A stretch of DNA of 17,320 bases, from positions 1 to 17,320 of the forward strand of contig JAUVES010000005.1 in NCBI GenBank assembly GCA_030594675.1, written 5' to 3'. The notes beneath the pieces were generated by a model. That model worked only from the letters and a program-made list of their open reading frames with translations. It had not been told where the DNA came from and ran no database searches. The translations under genes were made by a program, and so were the position numbers. Of this stretch, positions 8,078 to 15,207 are shown piece by piece (the stretch's first letter is position 1; every line of letters begins with the position of its first letter). The stretch is from Candidatus Nanohaloarchaea archaeon. Lineage in GTDB: Archaea > EX4484-52 > GLR71.

Positions 8078-8083
8078 GGAGGT
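8078..8083 (+). promoter_or_regulatory. Strong Shine-Dalgarno of the DUF5320-like gene
   Basis: GGAGGT lies 7 bases before ATG 8091. Most genes here look leaderless, so this strong site fits a transcript that starts about 25 bases upstream, and it fixes the start of this very short gene. Confidence 0.75.
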
Positions 8084-8090
8084 AGATATA

Positions 8091-8216
8091 ATGCCAAATA
8101 GAGATAGAACAGGGCCGGAAGGAAAAGGGCCTAGAACCGGAAGAGGTTTAGGACCCTGTGTTCGCAGGATACGAAAATATTTTAGAAGAAAAGATTCTGA
8201 CCAGGATAAAAAATAA
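8091..8216 (+). CDS. DUF5320-like mini-protein (41 residues)
   Basis: A short gene encoding 41 residues. It begins MPNRDRTGPEGKGPRTGRGL and continues GPC, then a basic RRIRKYFRRK stretch and a polar tail. The MPNxDxTGPxGxGPxTGRGxGxC pattern is, from memory, that of archaeal/bacterial DUF5320 proteins, whose function is unknown and which often sit near metal- or redox-related genes. The single Cys in the glycine-rich motif is the conserved feature. It is preceded by a perfect SD and a TATA box with a palindromic operator, so it looks like an expressed, regulated single gene. It ends only 5 bases before the convergent debranching-enzyme stop. Confidence 0.82.
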   Translation: MPNRDRTGPEGKGPRTGRGLGPCVRRIRKYFRRKDSDQDKK

Positions 8217-8221
8217 GAGGA

Positions 8222-10279
8222 TCAAAAAAACCCGACAATAGTATTCTCTTTCATAAGGTCAAACTCACAAGTCTTATCATTGACAGTCTTCCCATTGGCA
8301 ACAATTCTCTTGACTACATAAGGGAATTTGACAGAACCTTTGACTTTCGGTTCAGAAGTGAACACAATTTTCATCTCAATCTTTGTCTTGTCCTTGTCAA
8401 TGCGCAGGTTCATAGAATAATACCCTATTTTCTTCCCAAATCGTGCAACAGATTTCCATTTGACAGGGATCTGCGGGCAGAAGTTAATAACTCCCTTCTT
8501 AAGGTCAACATCAATGCCGAACATATACCTGTCTATAGCATGTATATACAATGCATGCGACCATGCCTGCATGGTAGCTCCCAGATTGCGTCCAGTATCA
8601 GCATCAACACACTCTGCCATTGCAGATACCTGATTATCACCAACTTCATATGCCATAGACTTCACACATGCCAATCCTTCATCAGTCATCCCATGTGCAA
8701 AGCTTGCAGCAGCAGTCAGCCCAGTTGTAAGCCCCCATGAGGCACCCTTGTGATACTCAGATGAGCCATATTCATGCGAGAAAGGAGACCTTGTCCGAAC
8801 ACCATATTTTGTCATGAATTCCTCACCGATTCTGTTAAGTGTGATTGTGCTGTGGCTTTTTGAAAACTGGTCAAGCATAACAGGCACAACACAGTTGACA
8901 GTCATTGAATCATCAGTTGCTGTATCTCTTGGAAAGTTTTCAAGCTTGTTCCAGAACACAGAATCCATAGCTTTCTTAAGCACCCCGCTTCTCTTGCTGT
9001 CTTTATCCTTAAGCGCATCAATCCACAAAGACTGCACTTCAATAGGTGTCCCATACCTGTCGTATGAGTCCATCCAGCTGCCTTTACTGTTTGTAATCAC
9101 AAGCCCTTTTTCATCAGTCTTAAGATTCTTCCTTATGCTGTCACATACCTCTTTTATTTCAGCCTCAAAATCAGTATCTCCTGTATTCTTGATATAATAA
9201 TCCAAAGCAAGCAGGAAAAGCGGGTCTGTATCATCGCTGTAATATTCACAGTTTCCTTCAAGATCCACAACAGTAGCAATTTTTTTATCATATCTGTGAG
9301 CAATGTTTAAAATGCACTCTTTTGCAGCATCAAATTCACCGACATCAACAAGCCCGAAGACAGACCATAATGTATCTCTTCCCCAGAACCTAAGAAACCA
9401 TGGAACTCCTGCAAAAAGCCCAAAATCATATGTGCCTGTGTGCAGAAGGCTTACAAGATTCACGCTGCTCCATGAAAATGCAGCATTCAGTTTCTTGTCA
9501 GGTGTCTCAATCCTTTCAGATGTAAACAGTTTTGACAGCAGCATGCTTTTATCTTCAATCATCTTTTCCCAGTTGTGTATGGATTCATCATAATTTTTAG
9601 AAAGGTCTTCAGGGGATATTTCGCTCCCTGAAAATATGAACGGTATCTTTTTACTTTGCGCAGCCTTGAGATTAATTTTCACCTCAATTCTGCCAGGGAT
9701 AAAGCATCTCTCTTTTTCGCCAGGATAATGGTCCTTGTACACATCATTTCTTGTAAAGTCAAAAGACACATCATCTGTCTTGCCCATACCTATGCGCACA
9801 TGGCCTATAATATCTTCAGCATCAATATCCACGCTCCTGCGCACATGATTGAACTGAACCTTATAGCCTCTGGTATGCCAGTTCTCATTTTTTGTCCTTA
9901 TATTCACAGCAGCCTCAAGAAACACAGTCACTTTCTTATCCGCTTCAGTTGAATTTTTGACTTCAAGAACAGATATCATGCTTTTCTTATCCAGCGGGAC
10001 AAAGACAGTCTCGGAAACTTTGATTCCCGTGTCCTTAAGATTATACTCATGCACGCCTCTTTCTTTTTCCAGGACAAACCTGCTCTGGTTTTTTATGTCA
10101 AGCCATTGTCCATTTACTTTATATGCATAATAATCAAGTATTTTTATGGGTGGAACCCATAAACCGCACCACTTTGTGCGAAACCCTGAGTCTGTATATC
10201 TGTAAAGAAAACTCTTGAATCCTTTTTGTGCGTATATCTTGTCTTCGTATTTTTTATTTTCAACAACAAAACCATCCAT
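8222..10279 (-). CDS. Archaeal-type glycogen debranching enzyme (amylo-alpha-1,6-glucosidase)
   Basis: A cytoplasmic enzyme removing alpha-1,6 branches from glycogen. It consists of an N-terminal beta-rich GDE_N-type domain (starting MDGFVVENKKYEDKIYAQKG) followed by the alpha/alpha-barrel GDE_C domain. Characteristic motifs are PWFLRFWGRDTLWSV, TDPLFLLALDYY, WMDSYDRYGTPIEVQSLW, and the C-terminal QAWSHALYIHAI. The length of 685 residues is normal for archaeal/bacterial single-polypeptide debranching enzymes. An in-frame ATG at 10333 would add MGILFTISIYILYVYIIV, but a TATA box (10301-10310) lies 26 bp before ATG 10279 and inside that extension, so the short, leaderless start is preferred. 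It is divergent from the GT3 glycogen synthase across an 86-bp promoter region, implying joint control of synthesis and breakdown. Confidence 0.9.
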   Translation of the reverse strand: MDGFVVENKKYEDKIYAQKGFKSFLYRYTDSGFRTKWCGLWVPPIKILDYYAYKVNGQWLDIKNQSRFVLEKERGVHEYNLKDTGIKVSETVFVPLDKKSMISVLEVKNSTEADKKVTVFLEAAVNIRTKNENWHTRGYKVQFNHVRRSVDIDAEDIIGHVRIGMGKTDDVSFDFTRNDVYKDHYPGEKERCFIPGRIEVKINLKAAQSKKIPFIFSGSEISPEDLSKNYDESIHNWEKMIEDKSMLLSKLFTSERIETPDKKLNAAFSWSSVNLVSLLHTGTYDFGLFAGVPWFLRFWGRDTLWSVFGLVDVGEFDAAKECILNIAHRYDKKIATVVDLEGNCEYYSDDTDPLFLLALDYYIKNTGDTDFEAEIKEVCDSIRKNLKTDEKGLVITNSKGSWMDSYDRYGTPIEVQSLWIDALKDKDSKRSGVLKKAMDSVFWNKLENFPRDTATDDSMTVNCVVPVMLDQFSKSHSTITLNRIGEEFMTKYGVRTRSPFSHEYGSSEYHKGASWGLTTGLTAAASFAHGMTDEGLACVKSMAYEVGDNQVSAMAECVDADTGRNLGATMQAWSHALYIHAIDRYMFGIDVDLKKGVINFCPQIPVKWKSVARFGKKIGYYSMNLRIDKDKTKIEMKIVFTSEPKVKGSVKFPYVVKRIVANGKTVNDKTCEFDLMKENTIVGFF

Positions 10280-10365
10280 AACAATTATATATACATACAG
10301 AATATAAATAGATATTGTAAACAGTATGCCCAACGCTTATATCTTCACTTAGCGGTGCTTAAAAA
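10280..10365. promoter_or_regulatory. Divergent promoter between debranching enzyme and GT3 synthase
   Basis: AATATAAATA (10301-10310) is the minus-strand TATA box, about 26 bp from the debranching-enzyme ATG. CTTATATCTT (10336-10345) is the plus-strand one, about 26 bp before ATG 10366. Both transcripts appear leaderless. Confidence 0.65.
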
Positions 10366-12183
10366 ATGACAAAAAAAAGACCATTCTTCTTTGAAGTCTC
10401 TTTTGAGATAGGAAACAAAGTTGGTGGGATATATACAGTGATAGCTTCAAAAGTAGCCCAGATGCAGGACTATTATGGCAGCAGCAATTATTATACGATA
10501 GGCTTTTATGACAGGAACAAGGCGCAGTATGAATTCATAAGCAAGGATCCGGCTGAGTTAAGAAACACATTTGACGACCTTGACAAGGAAGGGATAAAAT
10601 GTTACTATGGTGTTTGGAACATACCAGGAAACCCAAGATGCATTCTCATTGATGTAAAAGATTTTATGCATAAGTGCAACGACATCAAAAAACAGCTATG
10701 GGACCATAATAAAATAGATTCACTCAACGCAGATTCATGGTTTGAAGAACCAGTCGTATGGAGCTATGCAGCAGGGATGCTTCTGGAAAGGCTGAAAAAC
10801 TGCATGAACTCAGACATCATCGCCCAGTTCCATGAATGGATGGCAGGTGTCGCACTCCTATACCTGAAAAGCAAAAATGTAAAGATAGCAACAGTATTCA
10901 CAGTCCATGCGACAATGCTCGGAAGGTCAATAGCAAGCAGGGGTGAAGCTCTTGCCGATATGATAGAAGATGGCCTTAAAAACAATAAGACAATAGATCC
11001 AAAGATCGCATATAAATACAATGTCCAGGCAAAGCACCTGACTGAGATTGCATGCGCCCAAAACTGCACCATATTTTCGACAGTGAGCCAGACAACAGCA
11101 AGAGAGGCAGAATTTATACTGGGGAAAAAGCCGGACATAACGCTTCCAAACGGTCTTGATATGGCAAAGTTCCCGGCAATGGAAAAGCTATCTTATCAGC
11201 ACAAGATTGAGAAAGATAAAGTGCTCTCATTCCTATCAGCATATTTTGAGCCGTATTACAACGTAAATCTCAAAGACCCCAGAATAATGTTCATCTCTGG
11301 CAGGTATGAATATCACAACAAAGGTCTTGATATTTTCATAGATTCTCTTGGAAAGCTTAATGAAAAGCTTAAATCTGAAAAGTACAAGCAGCACACTTTC
11401 GTATTTATAGCTATACCATCTGATATAAGAGGTGAAAACCGTGAGATTCTTGAAAATTTCTCCCTGTACAATGAGATGGAAGATCATGTTGATGAAATAC
11501 TTCCCCAAGTCAAGTGGAATCTTATGCGATCCCTGGCTAATGGAGACCATATGCACAAAGAGCTTCTGAAATATCTGGAAAGCCAGTGCGTAAAAAAATT
11601 CAAAAAGTTCACCCTTGCTTTCAGGTCTCGCGCAGGTAAAAATCCGCCTCTATGTGCCCTTGAGCTAAACTATCCAAATAATGACGACATGATACTTGAA
11701 CAGCTTAAGCGCAATAATCTATTGAACAGGCAAGAAGATGTAGTAAAGGTAATATTTTATCCTGCATATCTTTCTTCTGCAGACCGTCTGCTTTCAATAG
11801 ATTACAACTCCATGCTTATTGCAACATCTCTTGCAGTATTTCCTTCATATTATGAGCCATGGGGATACACACCGGTTGAGTCTGCAGCGCACGGATGTAT
11901 ATCTTTGACCACAGACCTTGCCGGCTTTGGCCAGTATATATCAACAAAGATAAATGAAAACACAGATAAGGGAATAAGGATTTTAAAGCGCCGCGGCAGG
12001 AAATACGGGGCAATTGTTTCAGATCTCTCAGATATTATGTATGAAGTGACAACAATGTCTGAGGAGGAAATAATAGTCCAGAAGCACAATGCAAAACACA
12101 TTTCAGCACTTGTAAGCTGGGACAATCTTGCCGAAAACTATTTCAAGGCACATAAGATGGCTTTAACAAAACTGAACACTTAA
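10366..12183 (+). CDS. GT3-type (eukaryote-like) glycogen synthase
   Basis: A 605-residue glucan synthase resembling family GT3, the family of animal and fungal glycogen synthases, which use UDP-glucose to extend alpha-1,4-glucan. The N-terminus FFEVSFEIGNKVGGIYTVIASK matches the GT3 signature (E..xEVxNKVGGIYTV). Later motifs are AQFHEWMAG, VFTVHATMLGR, LPNGLDMAKF and YYEPWGYTPVESAAHG, whose E497 and E505 form the catalytic ExxxxxxxE pair, followed by TTDLAGFGQYI. It lacks the long phosphorylated tails of eukaryotic enzymes. No signal peptide is present. It has its own TATA box and is divergent from the debranching enzyme. A second, GT4/GT5-type synthase-like enzyme lies 6.5 kb upstream, so the two may have different products or roles (priming against elongation). 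Confidence 0.9.
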   Translation: MTKKRPFFFEVSFEIGNKVGGIYTVIASKVAQMQDYYGSSNYYTIGFYDRNKAQYEFISKDPAELRNTFDDLDKEGIKCYYGVWNIPGNPRCILIDVKDFMHKCNDIKKQLWDHNKIDSLNADSWFEEPVVWSYAAGMLLERLKNCMNSDIIAQFHEWMAGVALLYLKSKNVKIATVFTVHATMLGRSIASRGEALADMIEDGLKNNKTIDPKIAYKYNVQAKHLTEIACAQNCTIFSTVSQTTAREAEFILGKKPDITLPNGLDMAKFPAMEKLSYQHKIEKDKVLSFLSAYFEPYYNVNLKDPRIMFISGRYEYHNKGLDIFIDSLGKLNEKLKSEKYKQHTFVFIAIPSDIRGENREILENFSLYNEMEDHVDEILPQVKWNLMRSLANGDHMHKELLKYLESQCVKKFKKFTLAFRSRAGKNPPLCALELNYPNNDDMILEQLKRNNLLNRQEDVVKVIFYPAYLSSADRLLSIDYNSMLIATSLAVFPSYYEPWGYTPVESAAHGCISLTTDLAGFGQYISTKINENTDKGIRILKRRGRKYGAIVSDLSDIMYEVTTMSEEEIIVQKHNAKHISALVSWDNLAENYFKAHKMALTKLNT

Positions 12184-12210
12184 TTTTCTATAATCTTACT
12201 ATGATGCCTT

Positions 12211-12537
12211 ATGATAAAAATAACTTATGATTCAGAAAAAGTTGAGGATTTCCTGCGCTTCAGAATATATATATCAGATAGTGATATACCCAAAAATGTA
12301 AAGATTTCAGCAGTATTGTATCTTAAATCAGGAAAAGAATATGTCTTCATGCCGGATGTCACCAGCCTAAATCATGACACGACATATCCGGAAAAATCAG
12401 TAAATTATCTGACTAGAGTAGGGAAAGGTGAGTACCAATTCTTCTTTTATCAGGGAGATGAAAGACCGGTAACGCTTAGAGTGTTTGCAGGTATAGACGA
12501 TGTTGTGGTAGACAAGTCTTTCAGAATCAATCAGTAA
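12211..12537 (+). CDS. Small beta-rich protein, possible glucan-binding or accessory protein
   Basis: A 108-residue protein with no membrane segment, signal or Cys, not assigned to a family. The alternating strands (VKISAVLYLKSG, GKGEYQFFFYQGD, PVTLRVFAGIDDVVVDKSF) look like a small immunoglobulin-like or E-set sandwich. It begins 27 bases after the GT3 synthase stop, so it may be read from that message, although TTCTATAATC at 12187-12196 could be its own TATA box. Position suggests a carbohydrate-binding or regulatory role, but that is inference only. A broken second copy lies at 14775-14861, showing that the gene was duplicated within this island. Confidence 0.7.
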   Translation: MIKITYDSEKVEDFLRFRIYISDSDIPKNVKISAVLYLKSGKEYVFMPDVTSLNHDTTYPEKSVNYLTRVGKGEYQFFFYQGDERPVTLRVFAGIDDVVVDKSFRINQ

Positions 12538-12584
12538 TGTTTTTCACTAAAAATATTATATATCTCTTTGGCACAAATATAGCT

Positions 12585-12620
12585 ATGCCTACAAAAGACA
12601 GTATTTTTGTAGCTGTCTTT
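12585..12620 (+). other. Overlapping inverted repeats in a short, possibly broken ORF
   Basis: CTACAAAA (12589-12596) pairs perfectly with TTTTGTAG (12605-12612), and AAAGACAG (12594-12601) with CTGTCTTT (12613-12620); the two hairpins share three bases and exclude one another. ATG 12585 sits about 28 bp after a TATA-like stretch (12553-12562) and opens a 28-codon frame (MPTKDSIFVAVFASIP...). A second frame from ATG 12634 (MAGLAVYQNILHRYGVVF...) runs into the HAD gene. Together these could be a frameshifted small gene or a leader; neither is secure. Confidence 0.3.
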
Positions 12621-12675
12621 GCAAGCATTCCTTATGGCAGGTCTTGCTGTATATCAGAATATTTTGCATAGATAC

Positions 12676-12683
12676 GGAGTGGT
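12676..12683 (+). promoter_or_regulatory. Ribosome binding site of the HAD phosphatase gene
   Basis: GGAGTGGT lies 6 bases before ATG 12690 and supports that start. Confidence 0.6.
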
Positions 12684-12689
12684 TTTTCA

Positions 12690-13520
12690 ATGGCAGAAGA
12701 TAAGAGGCTGGAAGAGACGGCAATAATATTCACAGACCTTGACGGCACTCTTATAGACCATTATACATATTCTTATGCTGATGCCATAAAGACAATCAAT
12801 AAGCTTAAGCAGAGAAAGATACCTATCGTAATATGCACAAGCAAGACCCGTTCAGAGATAGAGAAATTAAGAAAAGAACTGGATATAAAAAGTCCTTTTA
12901 TCTCAGAGAATGGGGGGGCTATATTTATTCCTGCTAAATATTTCAGCACCAGATACGATTTCACCCAAAAGACCAGAAGATATAACATTATAGAACTTGG
13001 CACAGGCATAGAAATCCTTGCAGAAGTCCTGGACAGGATAAAAGCCAAAGGTATCAGGATAACTTCATTTTCAGACATGTCAGCAAAAGAGCTTTCAGAA
13101 GATTCAGGCCTGAAAGAAGAAGATGCAGTGTATGCAAAGAAAAGGGAATATGATGAAGCCTTCAAAATACTTGACAAGAAAGACACTGGCAAGGTCAAGG
13201 CTATTATAGAAAAAGCGGGATACAGGTTCACTGAAGGCGGGCGTTACTGCCACATCATGGGAAAAAGCGACAAGGGAAAAGCAGTAAAAATCATATCTCA
13301 TCTGTTCAGGAAAGAATACAAAAAAAATAGTATAAAGATAAAGACAATAGGTCTTGGTGACAGTATAAATGATATGCCTATGCTTGAAAATGTAGACATG
13401 CCTGTAATTGTGAAAAACTCAGCCCACCCGGAACTGAAAGTGGATTTTAAAGCTATAAGGACAAATCTTGAGGGGCCGAAAGGCTGGAGCAGAGCACTAG
13501 AAAAACTTATATTAGATTAA
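12690..13520 (+). CDS. HAD-superfamily phosphatase, mannosyl-3-phosphoglycerate phosphatase type
   Basis: A 276-residue cytoplasmic phosphatase of HAD subclass IIB. Motif I is FTDLDGTLID (nucleophile D16, acid/base D18), motif II is ICTSKTRSE, the cap region includes SPFISENGGAIFIP, and motif IV is GLGDSINDMPML, the magnesium-binding acidic pair. The combination of SENGGAIF and this length fits mannosyl- or glucosyl-3-phosphoglycerate phosphatases, which make the compatible solutes mannosylglycerate or glucosylglycerate. The matching synthase is not in the window, so the exact sugar phosphate is open and another sugar-phosphate substrate linked to the glucan island is possible. It ends with a 9-base overlap with the convergent GH15 gene. 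Confidence 0.82.
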   Translation: MAEDKRLEETAIIFTDLDGTLIDHYTYSYADAIKTINKLKQRKIPIVICTSKTRSEIEKLRKELDIKSPFISENGGAIFIPAKYFSTRYDFTQKTRRYNIIELGTGIEILAEVLDRIKAKGIRITSFSDMSAKELSEDSGLKEEDAVYAKKREYDEAFKILDKKDTGKVKAIIEKAGYRFTEGGRYCHIMGKSDKGKAVKIISHLFRKEYKKNSIKIKTIGLGDSINDMPMLENVDMPVIVKNSAHPELKVDFKAIRTNLEGPKGWSRALEKLILD

Positions 13521-14699
13521 TCCTTTCTTCTTCAGTTTATAGTATGCGAGCATAAATTCAGCATGCCCCCATGTCAGAGGCATTACCCAGTATGCAAGGC
13601 TGTTTTCCCTGAAATCTTTTGATTTCATAACCTTTTCACTCTCTTCCTTCCGACCGCTCTTGTAATACCTGCCTATCTCTTTTGCCTCTTTCTGCCAGAT
13701 AAGGAAATTTCTTTTTGTAGCTATATGCTCAGGTATAAGCCCACCTCTGTTATGTTTTATGAACCAGTCAAAATATTTTTTCGCATTCTCTGGCTCTCCT
13801 TTGTCAACATGATACTGTGCCATCCACCCGGTATACATGCTGTATGGTCCATACCCTCCATTGTTCCTTCCAGGCCTGCCGTACTTTTCCATATGCCTGT
13901 GTATGCCTCCAAGCTTTTTGTCGTAAAGGTGTCTCTCAATATTTATTGCGCTGTTTTTCATTATCCTGTCATCTGCAGGAAGTATGTCAAGTATATATGC
14001 GCCAAGCTCTGATATGTCAGCGTCATATATTTTTGTCATATTGGTAAGCTTTATAAAATGCCCGTCCTTGACCATCTTTGTCATAATCGCCTTTTTAAGG
14101 TTCTTTTCAATATTGCACCAGACTGTGGCATCTTCAGTCTTGTCAAGCAATTTTGCGATTTCACAGGCAGCTTTGAAACCTGCATGAGCACACACATTGG
14201 CCCATATTTCAAAGCCTGCCTCCATCGGCGGCCATTCATGTATGGAATTCATGGAAAATACAAGCTTTTCCTCTTTTATATAATGCTCTTCAAGAAATCG
14301 TGTTCCAAGATAAATCTGTCTCCAGTGCTTCTCAAGAAATTTTCTGTCGCCAGTGGCATCATAATATTTTTTTACCATATAAAGGACAAGACCGTTACAG
14401 TCTACCTGTGACGGCCTGTAGCTTGCAGAGATGCCGTCTTTTGTATATCTCTGGTACCACTCGCCTGTTTCGCCCACAAGATTCAGTATGAACTCAAGTG
14501 TTTTCCTGACTTTTTTAGTCTCTTGAAACTTAAGCAGTACCCGTAGTATAAGCATTGTGTCTCGCGGATATACATAAGGGTACCTCCGCCCGGGTGGGCT
14601 TGCAAGTATGGCACCGTTCTCCATAGTGACAGAATTGATTATTTCAATGCTTTTGCTGAACATTTTCTCCAGCGTCTTCTTCTCACTCTCACTGAACAT
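13512..14699 (-). CDS. GH15-like glucoamylase / glucan glucohydrolase
   Basis: A 395-residue (alpha/alpha)6-barrel hydrolase resembling family GH15, which releases glucose from the ends of alpha-glucans. Motifs are RYPYVYPRDTMLILR (about 39-53), YRPSQVDCNGLVLY (94-107), HEWPPMEAGFEIWANVCAH (154-172) with E160 as likely general acid, and GGLIPEHI with E324 as likely base, followed by PLTWGHAEFMLAYY near the C-terminus. It lacks the N-terminal beta-sandwich of many prokaryotic glucoamylases and has no signal peptide, so it appears to act on intracellular glucan. A TATA box (about 14723-14732, opposite strand) 28 bp before the ATG indicates a leaderless message. Trehalase-like or glucodextranase-like specificity cannot be excluded. 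Confidence 0.85.
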   Translation of the reverse strand: MFSESEKKTLEKMFSKSIEIINSVTMENGAILASPPGRRYPYVYPRDTMLILRVLLKFQETKKVRKTLEFILNLVGETGEWYQRYTKDGISASYRPSQVDCNGLVLYMVKKYYDATGDRKFLEKHWRQIYLGTRFLEEHYIKEEKLVFSMNSIHEWPPMEAGFEIWANVCAHAGFKAACEIAKLLDKTEDATVWCNIEKNLKKAIMTKMVKDGHFIKLTNMTKIYDADISELGAYILDILPADDRIMKNSAINIERHLYDKKLGGIHRHMEKYGRPGRNNGGYGPYSMYTGWMAQYHVDKGEPENAKKYFDWFIKHNRGGLIPEHIATKRNFLIWQKEAKEIGRYYKSGRKEESEKVMKSKDFRENSLAYWVMPLTWGHAEFMLAYYKLKKKGLI

Positions 14700-14774
14700 A
14701 TAAGAGTACTTGTTTTTTTCTGTTTATATTGTTTTTTAGTCTGAGGGATTTGACAGTTGCATCCTGGTCTGGAT

Positions 14775-14861
14775 ATGACATACACTGAAAAATCAGTAAC
14801 TCTTAAAATCTTTGCAGGGATAAACGATGCTGTAATTGACAAGTCATTCATCATAAGATAA
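14775..14861 (+). pseudogene. Internally deleted remnant of the 12211 gene
   Basis: The plus strand reads MTYTEKSVTLKIFAGINDAV then IDKSFIIR and a stop. This matches two separated parts of the 108-residue protein: TTYPEKSV and VTLRVFAGIDDVVVDKSF. About 27 intervening codons are missing. The junction sits at GTAA, which is present at both edges of the missing segment in the intact gene, indicating a microhomology deletion. The 5' half of the gene is not recognisable upstream. The spacing from stop to the next ATG (44 bases here, 47 after the intact gene) and the TATA-like stretch between are similar. Confidence 0.75.
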
Positions 14862-14871
14862 CGATTTCTGC

Positions 14872-14885
14872 AAAATAATATATAT
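14872..14885 (+). promoter_or_regulatory. TATA box of the 14906 gene
   Basis: AAAATAATATATAT is centred about 27 bp before ATG 14906, fitting a leaderless transcript. Confidence 0.5.
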
Positions 14886-14905
14886 CAAGTCATACAAGTA
14901 TTCTT

Positions 14906-15136
14906 ATGGGCACAAGAAGCAACATAGTTTTGCTTGATTCACTGGATCCTGAAGTATCTCACAAAGCAAAAGCGCTTAAGGATAATGGGTGGTGTTTTGC
15001 AGGACGGCAGGGTGAGGAGTTCGTTTATGAAAGATACAAAAATCCACTCTTCCAGTTTGAATCCTCGCATATTTTCGTATTAGTCACCCTTGTTGTCGCT
15101 TTTATTGCCATGCTTACAAGTATGATTTTTCATTGA
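14906..15136 (+). CDS. Small tail-anchored membrane protein of unknown function
   Basis: A 76-residue protein not assigned to a family. Residues 1-54 are soluble and mixed (MGTRSNIVLLDSLDPEVSHK, then KALKDNGWCFAGRQGEEFVY) and residues 55-74 (HIFVLVTLVVAFIAMLTSMI) form a single C-terminal membrane helix, so the protein is probably tail-anchored with its domain in the cytoplasm. The soluble part, with a lone Cys, looks like a short alpha/beta segment. A TATA box about 27 bp upstream supports the chosen start and a leaderless message. It lies between the remnant at 14.8 kb and the metal-dependent hydrolase with no overlaps, so function cannot be guessed from neighbours. Confidence 0.65.
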   Translation: MGTRSNIVLLDSLDPEVSHKAKALKDNGWCFAGRQGEEFVYERYKNPLFQFESSHIFVLVTLVVAFIAMLTSMIFH

Positions 15137-15207
15137 TTATTTCTCAAATGTTAGATTAAATATATAAGAATTCATAGACAATTATATTATGTAATCTTAG
15201 TGGTATT

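Noticed and set aside
8814..9197. Long plus-strand frames inside the debranching-enzyme gene.
   Set aside because: They lie opposite a confident conserved coding gene and show no family motifs, so they are shadows of it.
10280..10333. N-terminal hydrophobic extension of the debranching enzyme from ATG 10333.
   Set aside because: The extension covers the TATA box of the gene, and a membrane segment is not expected for a cytoplasmic debranching enzyme.
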